DNA from: Saprospiraceae bacterium
Lineage (GTDB): Bacteria > Bacteroidota > Bacteroidia > Chitinophagales > Saprospiraceae
Length of the DNA stretch: 64,000 nucleotides
NCBI GenBank assembly: GCA_020630435.1
Contig: JAHDBJ010000001.1
Coordinates: forward strand, 124,001-188,000
Reading direction: 5' to 3'
A program made the translations under genes and the position numbers. The notes below the pieces were generated by a model. It made no database searches and was not told the DNA's origin. It was given only the letters and a program-made list of their open reading frames with translations. How positions within the stretch are numbered: position 1 is the first letter of the stretch; each line of letters begins with the position of its first letter. Shown here piece by piece: positions 8,719-16,209 of the stretch.

Positions 8719-9162
8719 GTGAAATACAAATCAGTATACAAGATCATTTTTATTATTCTAATTTTTTTGAGTTGTCACCAAGAAGAGAAATTCAATTTTT
8801 ATGGGAAATGGCAATCGTTAAATGAGGCAGGATTTATAATTGAAATCGATAAAAACGATAGATACGATCTGTATAGAAAAGGGAAATCAATGCTTGAAGG
8901 TTTAGATGTCGACGAATTAAAAATTGACATTATAAGAAAAACGGAAAATTGGTATAGATTCAAAATTGAAGATTTACCAACGAAAAAGGAGTTTTCAAAA
9001 GGGAGAATTGAAATTGTTTCTAAAAATAGAATACGGATTTATTTTCATAAACATCACGATATTCTTGATGTAGCAGATGAATTTCATAGAACAAAGGATC
9101 TAACAAGTTATGAACAAATAATAAATAAAATATATAAATTGCCAGAAGGGAGGTTAGAATAA
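8719..9162 (+). CDS. small lipoprotein of unknown function
   Basis: A 147-residue protein beginning with GTG at 8719. A basic-hydrophobic leader ends in IFLSC, which fits a lipobox with Cys as the lipidated residue. Starting 20 codons further upstream, at GTG 8659, would place a non-signal stretch before the leader, so the inner start is preferred. The mature part (FYGKWQSLNEAGFIIEIDKN onward) has alternating strands and a GKW motif, reminiscent of small lipocalin-like lipoproteins. That is only a fold guess. No homolog is recognised. It stands alone between the OstA-like gene and the repeat element. Confidence 0.6.
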   Translation: MKYKSVYKIIFIILIFLSCHQEEKFNFYGKWQSLNEAGFIIEIDKNDRYDLYRKGKSMLEGLDVDELKIDIIRKTENWYRFKIEDLPTKKEFSKGRIEIVSKNRIRIYFHKHHDILDVADEFHRTKDLTSYEQIINKIYKLPEGRLE

Positions 9163-9474
9163 AAAAGAAAGGTATCAACAAGAATGAGATTCATTATCTT
9201 TTGTACAAGACTATTATTTTACTTGAAAAATAAATTATTATTATTTGATGCATATCCATTTAGTAACAGTAATCCCTTGTTTTTTAATTAAGAAGTTGTT
9301 TAATAATGGAGGTTTATTTTAATTATAAGTGCTTGTATTTCAAGATAAAGCTCCATTCTTTTTTCGTAGCCTTAGCTACGGTGAAAAGAATTAACTGAAA
9401 TATTGAGATACAATGACTTGTAATTAATTCATCATTCTATTTTTAAACAGCTTCTAAAATATTAACCCTATAAC
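9163..9474. other. 312-bp intergenic region carrying repeat copy A
   Basis: Between the small lipoprotein gene and the nucleotidyltransferase pair. The first 130 bases are AT-rich without recognisable signals. The rest, 9292-9454, is the palindromic repeat described separately. Only 20 bases separate the repeat from the next start codon. Confidence 0.7.
9292..9454 (+). mobile_element. MITE-like palindromic repeat, copy A
   Basis: A 163-bp element bounded by terminal inverted repeats (GAAGTTGTTTAATAAT at the left, GAAGCTGTTTAAAAAT read inward from the right) and by a possible 3-bp target duplication TAA. The inner part is also a dyad: the arms meet at CGTAGC-CTTA-GCTACG (about 9365-9380), and the pairing runs imperfectly over almost the full length. 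The reverse complement of a second copy at 59321-59482 is about 91 percent identical (14 mismatches and one indel by eye). It encodes no protein, so movement would depend on a transposase elsewhere. An RNA made from it would fold into a hairpin with arms near 75-80 bases. Confidence 0.8.
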
Positions 9475-10251
9475 ATGAAAATGCAACAACTCATATTAGA
9501 ACGTTTAAACCAAATAGAAACAGAGAAGAATATTAAAATTTTGTATGCTTGTGAAAGTGGCAGTCGAGGTTGGGGTTTTGCTTCGCCTGATAGTGATTAT
9601 GATATCCGATTTATCTATGTAAGAGATATAAATTGGTATTTATCAATACATGAACGCAAAGATTTTCTTGATTTTTCTATTGATGAAAATGATCTAGATA
9701 TTAATGGCTGGGATCTAAGAAAATTGCTAGGTTTACTAAGGAAATCTAATGCAACACCTTTTGAATGGTTACAATCACCAATTATATACAGAGAAGTCGA
9801 AGACTTTCGGAAGGATTGTATGCACTTTTTTCCCAATTATTTTAATCCTAAAACACTAGCCAATCACTATTTAGGAATTGCTACGGGAGCTTTGAAAGCG
9901 GGCATCATTGGGGATGAATTTAACATTAAAAAATACTTCTATGTACTTCGTCCAGTGCTTGCTGCCAAATGGGTAGTTGATCAAAAAAACGTCCCTCCAA
10001 TGGAATTTCAACAATTATTGGAAGGAATAAACAAACAAAGAATATTGCTTGAAGAAATAGAGCAACTAGTAGAACAAAAGTTGAAAGCCAAAGAAGGAGC
10101 TTTGATCAAAAGAAATAAAATCATTGATCAATTCATTAAAGAAGAAATGGATAGGTGTTATTCCGTTTTAAAAACTTTTGAAGTAGCGCCAAGTGACTCA
10201 TTGCCGCTGGATGAATTTTTTAGAGAAACCGTAAAACGGTATAACCCATGA
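9475..10251 (+). CDS. predicted nucleotidyltransferase, YcgL/COG3541-like, first of pair
   Basis: A 258-residue protein with the polymerase-beta-type nucleotidyltransferase signature ESGSRGWGFASPDSDYDIRF near residues 28-47. This is the GS motif followed by the D-x-D metal-binding pair. The helical C-terminal half (residues 110-258) is typical of the YcgL-like group. These enzymes are predicted to transfer a nucleoside monophosphate to RNA, protein or small-molecule targets, and the substrate is unknown. The stop overlaps the start of the next gene (ATGA), which implies translational coupling. A second Met two codons in (9481) is an alternative start. The palindromic repeat ends 20 bp upstream, so it would sit in the 5' leader. 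Confidence 0.82.
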   Translation: MKMQQLILERLNQIETEKNIKILYACESGSRGWGFASPDSDYDIRFIYVRDINWYLSIHERKDFLDFSIDENDLDINGWDLRKLLGLLRKSNATPFEWLQSPIIYREVEDFRKDCMHFFPNYFNPKTLANHYLGIATGALKAGIIGDEFNIKKYFYVLRPVLAAKWVVDQKNVPPMEFQQLLEGINKQRILLEEIEQLVEQKLKAKEGALIKRNKIIDQFIKEEMDRCYSVLKTFEVAPSDSLPLDEFFRETVKRYNP

Positions 10252-11315
10252 CAATCGATGAATTAAAAGAAAAAGGTCTAATCCTTTTCGAATGTATTTC
10301 TGGTAGTAGAGCGTATAATCTCCATACACCCAAATCGGATACGGATATTAAGGGCGTTTTTATCTTACCTCGAACGCATTATTTTAGTTTGGATTATATT
10401 CCTCAGGTGAGCAATCCTACCAATGATATTGTGTATTATGAAATAGGACGTTTTATTGAGTTACTTTGTAAAAGTAATCCTACGACTTTAGAATTATTAT
10501 ATACTCCTGAACATAAAGTTTTATATCAAGACGAAGTTTTTAAATTACTTCATGAAGAAAGCATTTTTTTGAGCAAACAATGTAAGAATACCTTTGCGGG
10601 GTATGCAGCTAGCCAAATCAAAAAAGCAAGAGGACTCAATAAGAAGATTGTCAATCCAATGGGCAAAACAAAGAAGAATATTCTAGCATTTTGCTATGTG
10701 TTGTACGGACAAGGTTCGATATCTTTGTCAAAATGGTTAGAAATAAATAGGCTAAATCAGAGTTATTGTGGATTGATTAAGATCAATCATATGAAAGATG
10801 TGTATGGATTATATTATGACGAAGAGCAAAAGGGGATATTTAATGGTCTTCTAAAAAAAGAAAATGCAACTGAAGTATTACTGAGTAGTGTACCAAAAGG
10901 CAAACAACCATTAACGCATTTATATTTTAATAAAGATGGATATACCAAATATTGTAAAGATTATAAAGACTATTGGTCTTGGGTAGAATTACGGAATGAA
11001 GAGCGATATAAAAATACCATAGAACAGAGCAAAAATTATGATGCTAAAAATATGATGCATACGTTTCGATTGCTAGAAATGGCTATGGAAATACTAGGAG
11101 AAGGAAAGGTGATTGTAGAACGAAAAGATAGAGAAGAATTGCTTAATATCAAACATGGAAAATATGATTATGCAGAATTAATAGAGAAAGCCCGACATAA
11201 ATTATCTACTATCGAATCGCTCTATCAAATATCTACTTTACAAGAAAAACCTGATTTGACTAGAGCAAAAATAATTTTATTAAAAATAAGAAATATTAAA
11301 TATTTAGTAAACTAA
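10248..11315 (+). CDS. predicted nucleotidyltransferase, YcgL/COG3541-like, second of pair
   Basis: A 355-residue paralog of the preceding gene with CISGSRAYNLHTPKSDTDIK near residues 17-36, again GS followed by D-x-D. It is about 100 residues longer, with a Lys-rich C-terminal helical region. The overlap with the first gene by 4 bases indicates one operon. Pairs of this kind of nucleotidyltransferase occur in bacteria and phages, in some cases near RNA-ligase genes. Here neither RtcB nor another RNA-repair gene is adjacent. The function is an inference from fold only. Codon use looks like the rest of the window, so there is no clear sign of recent transfer. Confidence 0.8.
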   Translation: MTIDELKEKGLILFECISGSRAYNLHTPKSDTDIKGVFILPRTHYFSLDYIPQVSNPTNDIVYYEIGRFIELLCKSNPTTLELLYTPEHKVLYQDEVFKLLHEESIFLSKQCKNTFAGYAASQIKKARGLNKKIVNPMGKTKKNILAFCYVLYGQGSISLSKWLEINRLNQSYCGLIKINHMKDVYGLYYDEEQKGIFNGLLKKENATEVLLSSVPKGKQPLTHLYFNKDGYTKYCKDYKDYWSWVELRNEERYKNTIEQSKNYDAKNMMHTFRLLEMAMEILGEGKVIVERKDREELLNIKHGKYDYAELIEKARHKLSTIESLYQISTLQEKPDLTRAKIILLKIRNIKYLVN

Positions 11316-11403
11316 TAATTATTTAAAAGTTTATTAATTATTAGATTTATTTTAAAATTTTGCTTGTTTTTATGTTAAAATTTTTAATTTAAAATTATTT
11401 ATA

Positions 11404-11435
11404 TTGTGAAATAGTTAAAAATATTTCCATATTTG
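11404..11435 (+). promoter_or_regulatory. probable promoter of the acyl-ACP desaturase
   Basis: TTG (11404-11406) is followed after 21 bases by CATATTTG (11428-11435), seven of eight matches to TAnnTTTG. It ends about 25 bp ahead of the ATG at 11460, so the leader would be short. Confidence 0.5.
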
Positions 11436-11459
11436 CGAAAATTTTTAAACCATAAAATT

Positions 11460-12461
11460 ATGGCTTTATCAAATATTCGCTTAGAAGTAATGCAAACTAT
11501 CGAACAACAAATTGATAGTTTTATAGAGCAATACCTCATCCCTGTAGAGCAAATTTGGCAGCCTTCTGATTTCTTACCTAATGCTCAATCAGATAATTTT
11601 TTCGAATCTATCCAACAAATACAAGAAGAGGCAAAAGAATTATCCTATGATTTTTGGGTCGTCTTAGTTGGCGATATGGTAACAGAGGAAGCCTTGCCGA
11701 CATATGAGTCTTGGTTGATGGAAGTTGAAGGAGTACAACAAGGACAAGAAGAAGAGGAAAATGGTTGGTCAAAGTGGTTAAGGCATTGGACTGGTGAAGA
11801 AAATCGACATGGAGATTTGCTGAACAAGTATTTGTATTTATCAGGTAGGGTAAATATGCGAGAAGTCGAAATTACAACACAATACCTGATCAATGACGGT
11901 TTTGATCCAGGAACAGGAAGAGATCCCTATAAAAATTTTGTGTATACCTCTTTTCAAGAACTAGCAACTCATATTTCTCATAAAAGAGTAGGGAAAATTG
12001 CCAAGCAAAAAGACAATAAACTGCTAGGAAAAATGTGTCAAATGATAGCAGGGGATGAGATGCGTCATCATGTAGCTTATCGAGCGTTTGTGCGTAAAAT
12101 CTTTGAGATTGATCCTAGTGAAATGATGATTGCTTTTAGGGACATGATGAAACATAAAATTATGATGCCTGCACAATTGATTCGAGAAGCAGGTGGTGCA
12201 GTAGGTACTTCCTTTATAGATTTTGGAAATGCAGCCCAACGTCTAGGAGTTTATACAAGTATGGATTATGTTCAGATCCTAGAAAAATTAAATAAGTTTT
12301 GGGAGATTGATAAAATCTGTGATTTGAATGAACAAGGAGAGAAAGCAAGAGATTATCTTTTGAAGCTTCCCACTAGACTTACCCGTATAGCCGAACGGAT
12401 GCATTTTCCTGAACATGAACGCTTGTTTAGATGGGTAAATCCTGAAGGAATGATGGTTTAG
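11460..12461 (+). CDS. soluble acyl-ACP desaturase (stearoyl-ACP desaturase type)
   Basis: A 333-residue protein from ATG 11460. A TTG at 11433 is possible but overlaps the promoter-like sequence. It carries the soluble diiron desaturase ligands in order: EEALPTYES, EENRHGDLLNKY, QELATHISHKR and DEMRHHVAYRAF. The plastid enzymes introduce a cis double bond into acyl chains bound to ACP using O2 and reduced ferredoxin. Bacterial members have been described, mainly in actinomycetes, and are less often noted in Bacteroidota. No transit or signal peptide is present, so it should be cytoplasmic. The next gene, 18 bp downstream, is an acyl-ACP thioesterase that acts on the same carrier-bound substrate class. 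Confidence 0.9.
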   Translation: MALSNIRLEVMQTIEQQIDSFIEQYLIPVEQIWQPSDFLPNAQSDNFFESIQQIQEEAKELSYDFWVVLVGDMVTEEALPTYESWLMEVEGVQQGQEEEENGWSKWLRHWTGEENRHGDLLNKYLYLSGRVNMREVEITTQYLINDGFDPGTGRDPYKNFVYTSFQELATHISHKRVGKIAKQKDNKLLGKMCQMIAGDEMRHHVAYRAFVRKIFEIDPSEMMIAFRDMMKHKIMMPAQLIREAGGAVGTSFIDFGNAAQRLGVYTSMDYVQILEKLNKFWEIDKICDLNEQGEKARDYLLKLPTRLTRIAERMHFPEHERLFRWVNPEGMMV

Positions 12462-12479
12462 AATCCTTTAAATTTTAAA

Positions 12480-13256
12480 ATGAAAACAATATCAAAAAGT
12501 GGTATTTTTATACCTCATATGAAATACCTCTACTCCGAAAAATATCATATACGTACATACGAAATTGATAGTTTAAAACGATTGACAATCCCGTCTATGA
12601 TTAAGCTGATGCATGAAACTGCCATGCAAAATGTGATCAATTTAAATTTATCCGTTTGGGATTTGGAGCCTTATAAAATCGCTTGGGTACTTATTAAAAA
12701 AAGAATGAAAATTATAAGGCAGCCGACTCTAGGAGAGAAGATCAGAATAGAAACTTACCCTGCTGGCTTTCAAAAGTTTTTTACCCACCGAGATTTTTTA
12801 ATTTTTGATGCTAAAAATAATTTAATTGTTGAAGCCTCTACCACTTGGTTATTAATCAATACAGAGACAAGGCAAATGACAAGAATACCAGAGCGCATTC
12901 TTAAACTTGAGATGCCTGCTCCAGAAGATTGCCTTGCTAGAGCGGATAAGCAAATACCCAAACCAAATACAGCAGCAATTGTTGAAAAAGAATTCGATGT
13001 TCAATTTCATCAACTCGATTTTAACAGCCATCTAAATAATGTTTATTTCATTCAATGGATGCTGGAAACATTAGGACAAGCATTTCTAGAAAAACATACT
13101 TTACAAAATCTAGACGTTACCTATAAATTAGAAGCAAATTATCAAGATATTCTTATAGCCAAACATTATCAAGAAGAAGGAAATACTTTTCTCCATCGAC
13201 TTATTCGTAAAAAAGATGGTAAAGAAATTGCTGCTGCTTTATCGAAGTGGAAATAA
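12480..13256 (+). CDS. acyl-ACP thioesterase (FatA/FatB family)
   Basis: A 258-residue double-hotdog protein. The first hotdog spans roughly residues 15-140 (EKYHIRTYEIDSLKRLTIPS near the start). The second begins with FDVQFHQLDFNSHLNNVYFI, which contains the conserved Asn and His active-site region of plant-type acyl-ACP thioesterases. The enzyme hydrolyses acyl-ACP to free fatty acid and ends chain elongation. It begins 18 bp after the desaturase on the same strand, so the two are likely co-transcribed. An alternative start at Met14 (MKYLYSEKYHIR) would fit the family N terminus better and cannot be excluded. Confidence 0.9.
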   Translation: MKTISKSGIFIPHMKYLYSEKYHIRTYEIDSLKRLTIPSMIKLMHETAMQNVINLNLSVWDLEPYKIAWVLIKKRMKIIRQPTLGEKIRIETYPAGFQKFFTHRDFLIFDAKNNLIVEASTTWLLINTETRQMTRIPERILKLEMPAPEDCLARADKQIPKPNTAAIVEKEFDVQFHQLDFNSHLNNVYFIQWMLETLGQAFLEKHTLQNLDVTYKLEANYQDILIAKHYQEEGNTFLHRLIRKKDGKEIAAALSKWK

Positions 13257-13313
13257 ATGGTAGTCAATCTTTTTTATAACTTATTATATAGTATATAATA
13301 AAAAATAATGTAT

Positions 13314-13321
13314 TATATTTG
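13314..13321 (+). promoter_or_regulatory. -7 element TATATTTG, promoter of the Cys-rich peptide
   Basis: A full match to TAnnTTTG 38 bp ahead of the ATG at 13359, in very AT-rich DNA. No clear TTG is seen at the -33 position. It suggests the peptide gene has its own promoter, separate from the thioesterase. Confidence 0.45.
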
Positions 13322-13358
13322 TTTATAATTTATTTTTAAAATATAAAATACATTTTTT

Positions 13359-13727
13359 ATGAAAAGTAAAGTTTTTAATTTTAGCAGTTTTGTCTTAATT
13401 ACTTTAATTGTCCTTTTAGGTACTGGTTTTACAGTTGACAATAATTCTTTTATGAATTCTAGTGAAGCGGAGTTTGTTGCAAGTGGTTGTTGTAATAGCA
13501 CTTGGGTTTGTGGGGGAAGTACAAATTGTGGAAGCAAAAAAGATTGTAGCCCTACATATGGAGACTGTCAGCGATACTATGGATGTTTATGGTTCTGTAA
13601 GCGGAGAAAAAAGACAACTTATAAGTGTACAAAAGAATGTGCTCATAGTTTCCCTAATTGCTCTTCTACAACCGCTCATAGATGGGTAAATGGCGGTTAT
13701 TCTTCTGAATGGGTTTCTTGTGATTAA
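13359..13727 (+). CDS. exported cysteine-rich peptide, NVEALA-like leader
   Basis: A 122-residue protein. Residues 1-26 form a basic start and a hydrophobic segment (FVLITLIVLLGTGF). A short acidic region ending in SEAEFVASG precedes the Cys-rich part. This layout resembles the NVEALA-type and similar short Bacteroidota precursor leaders, in which a hydrophobic segment is followed by an Ala-Ser-Gly-like junction. The resemblance is loose. The remaining about 80 residues hold 12 cysteines (from GCC at 43-45 to a final SC), which would suit six disulfides after export. There are many Lys and Arg in the middle. Function is unknown: a secreted toxin, a bacteriocin-like peptide or a structural peptide are all possible. 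It has its own promoter-like site and a strong terminator. Confidence 0.7.
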   Translation: MKSKVFNFSSFVLITLIVLLGTGFTVDNNSFMNSSEAEFVASGCCNSTWVCGGSTNCGSKKDCSPTYGDCQRYYGCLWFCKRRKKTTYKCTKECAHSFPNCSSTTAHRWVNGGYSSEWVSCD

Positions 13728-13830
13728 TATTTTCATAAAGAATTAAAAACAGCTAAAGACAAATGATTGTTTTGAATTTCTAAATAGACAATAACTTTAG
13801 TGTAGCCGATTTTTTAACAAATAAAATAAG

Positions 13831-13882
13831 GTACCTATGTTTAGTGGTCTTTATCTTTTAACTGCTACATAGGTATTTTTTA
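13831..13882 (+). terminator. rho-independent terminator after the Cys-rich peptide gene
   Basis: TACCTATGT (13832-13840) pairs with ACATAGGTA (13867-13875). The stem can extend inward with AGTGGT and ACTGCT, including two G-U pairs. A TTTTTTAT tract follows. Confidence 0.8.
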
Positions 13883-13986
13883 TAAAAAAAATTATTTTTC
13901 ATTTTCAGGATTCTATACTACTATTTTTCAAAAAAAACATTAAGTTTATAGGCATTTTTAAATCGTTGATGGCCTAAGAAAAATAA

Positions 13987-15246
13987 ATGCCCGAATATTC
14001 AAATATTAAAAAGCAACTTTCTAATTTTGAAATGTTAGAACGGGAGTTGAACCTCAAGCAACTCCAGATTAATCGTCTATTGAATATTACCCAAGCCATC
14101 AATAATAACCTCTCTGCTCCAGATTTGTACAATATGTATAACTCTTTCCTTAATTGGGAAATGGGTATCAAAAAGATGGCATTATATATAACGGATGATG
14201 ATAATATATGGAAATGTGCCTCTAGTATTGGAATTGAAGCAGCGTTAACGGAATTAGATATTAGTGATAGATTACCACAGTTCAAGAAGATTAATAACAT
14301 TAAAAAGGATGCTCATCCATTAATTGGTCAGTTTGATGTGGTTGTTCCTGTTATGCATAAAAATCATGCTATTGCCTACACCTTTATTGGTGGTTTTGAT
14401 GAAAACGAAGATATGTATAATAAGGTACAGTTTATTACTACAATCACCAATATCATAGCCGTGGCTATAGAAAATAAACGCTTGTTTAAACGGAAAATAG
14501 AACAAGAACGTCTAAATAAAGAAATGGAATTGGCAAGTAGTATGCAAAAAATGCTTGTACCTACTGAACTGCCTTCTTCCGATATGTATGAATTTTCTAG
14601 TGTTTATAAACCACACTTAGGAGTAGGAGGAGATTACTTTGATTTTATCAATTATCAAAATGATCCACGATTTGTATTTTGTATAGGCGATATTTCAGGT
14701 AAAGGTTTAGCTGCTGCATTGCTTATGGCAAATTTTCAGGCTAATCTACATGCTTTGATTCATCAACGTGTCGAAGCGATTCCATTTATTACAGCCTTAA
14801 ATAAAACGGTATTGAAAGCAGCAAGAGGTGAGAAATTTATTACTTTTTTTATAGCTGAATTTAATACAGAAACTCGTAATCTTATTTATATTAATGCAGG
14901 ACATAATCCTCCACCTCTTTTTACAAAAGGGAAAATAATTCCATTGAATAAAGGCTGTACGATACTTGGTTCTTTTCAAGATCTTCCAGAAATTGAAGTT
15001 GGTCGAATTAAATTGGATGATGAAGCACTTATTGTTACCTTTACAGATGGTTTGACGGATGTACAGAATAAAGAAGGGGATTATTTTGATGAAAAAAAGT
15101 TATATACTTTTATTGAAACTAATCATCATTTGACTACTAATGATTTTAATGCTAAATTAGTAACCTATATTGACGAGTTTAGAGGAGAGATTCCGCATCC
15201 AGATGATTTTTCTTTATTGACGTGTAAAATATATAAAGAAAAATAA
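13987..15246 (+). CDS. GAF-domain PP2C-type (SpoIIE/RsbU-like) serine phosphatase
   Basis: A 419-residue protein. Residues 1-170 form a helical start and a GAF-like sensor domain, followed by a linker helix (RLNKEMELASSMQKMLVP, about residues 175-193). The SpoIIE/PP2C catalytic domain fills the rest: VGGDYFDFI, FCIGDISGKGLAAALLMA with its metal-binding Asp, INAGHNPPPL, and VTFTDGLTDVQN with another conserved Asp. Such phosphatases dephosphorylate anti-anti-sigma factors or other signalling proteins in partner-switching systems. No anti-sigma or STAS gene is adjacent, so the target is unknown. No membrane segment is seen. Confidence 0.88.
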   Translation: MPEYSNIKKQLSNFEMLERELNLKQLQINRLLNITQAINNNLSAPDLYNMYNSFLNWEMGIKKMALYITDDDNIWKCASSIGIEAALTELDISDRLPQFKKINNIKKDAHPLIGQFDVVVPVMHKNHAIAYTFIGGFDENEDMYNKVQFITTITNIIAVAIENKRLFKRKIEQERLNKEMELASSMQKMLVPTELPSSDMYEFSSVYKPHLGVGGDYFDFINYQNDPRFVFCIGDISGKGLAAALLMANFQANLHALIHQRVEAIPFITALNKTVLKAARGEKFITFFIAEFNTETRNLIYINAGHNPPPLFTKGKIIPLNKGCTILGSFQDLPEIEVGRIKLDDEALIVTFTDGLTDVQNKEGDYFDEKKLYTFIETNHHLTTNDFNAKLVTYIDEFRGEIPHPDDFSLLTCKIYKEK

Positions 15247-15315
15247 AATCTTTTTCTTTTTTTCGTTGTTTATAATAAGAACTTGTTGAGATAAAATTAA
15301 GAATTATTTTTTCGC

Positions 15316-16209
15316 ATGAAGGATAAAAATGTAGCTGGTATATTAGCTTTATTATTTGGTAGTTTTGGTATTCACCGCTTCTATCTGGGACAACCCGTTA
15401 GAGGTATTTTCTATATGCTGTTTTTTTGGACGGGGATTCCTGCTTTAATTGGTTTTATTGAAGCCATTATATTTTTTGTAATGGATAAAGAAGTCTTTGA
15501 TGTTAAATATAATCGTCAGAGAATGAATGTAGAACGAAGATTTAGAAATGAAGGATATGAATCAGAGCGTGAACGCTACCGAGAACATCGTCGAGAGAAA
15601 AGACGTGAACGAAGGACACCTCGCTATAATCCAAGACCACAAAGAAAAGCTACTGGTTCTACACCTCCTAGAACAAGGAAAAAGACAAATCCTTATAAAT
15701 TGACAGGAATCAAAAAATTTAAGGATTACGATTTTGACGGGGCTATTGAAGAATTTAAAAAAGCACTTGGTGTTGATGCTAAAGATGCAGCCGTCCATTT
15801 TAATATCGCTTGTGCTTACTCAATGGAAGAACAAGTCGATGAAGCATTCTTTCATTTAAGTAAAGCGGTTGAAAATGGCTTTGTTGATTTTGATCGTATT
15901 CAAAACCATGACTCTTTAGCTTATATCAGAGCCATGGATTTATTTCCAGAGTTTGTGAAAAATGGATACAAAATCCCTGTTAAAGAATCTAGAAAACAAA
16001 CCCCAAAAGAAGAAATTAAAAAAGAGATTAAAAAAGATACACCACCAATAAAAGAAGAACTGAAGGAATTGCCTCCACCTCAAGAAAATTTATTGGATGA
16101 AATTCCTGCGGACTTACTAGAGCAGTTTGAAAAATTAGAGCAACTTAAAAACAAAGGTTTCTTAACTGAGAAACAGTTTGAACTTCAGAAAAAGAAGTTA
16201 TTGGGCTAG
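15316..16209 (+). CDS. TM2 domain protein with TPR region and SHOCT-like C terminus
   Basis: A 297-residue multi-part protein. Residues 1-60 form a TM2 domain: two membrane helices, with GSFGIHRFYLGQPVRGIFYM as the hallmark. A very basic linker (Arg-rich, residues 70-125) follows. Residues about 128-215 form TPR-like helices (FKDYDFDGAIEEFKKALGVD, then AVHFNIACAYSMEEQVDEAF). The end (LEQLKNKGFLTEKQFELQKK) matches the short SHOCT-type helical hairpin. The role is unknown, with membrane scaffolding the likeliest guess. Its 3' end overlaps that of the convergent S41-like gene by 12 bases. Confidence 0.8.
   Translation: MKDKNVAGILALLFGSFGIHRFYLGQPVRGIFYMLFFWTGIPALIGFIEAIIFFVMDKEVFDVKYNRQRMNVERRFRNEGYESERERYREHRREKRRERRTPRYNPRPQRKATGSTPPRTRKKTNPYKLTGIKKFKDYDFDGAIEEFKKALGVDAKDAAVHFNIACAYSMEEQVDEAFFHLSKAVENGFVDFDRIQNHDSLAYIRAMDLFPEFVKNGYKIPVKESRKQTPKEEIKKEIKKDTPPIKEELKELPPPQENLLDEIPADLLEQFEKLEQLKNKGFLTEKQFELQKKKLLG

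Noticed and set aside
13462-13689. 75-residue plus-strand frame overlapping the Cys-rich peptide
   Set aside because: A second frame within the peptide gene. The Cys-rich frame has a signal-like leader, promoter and terminator, so it is preferred.
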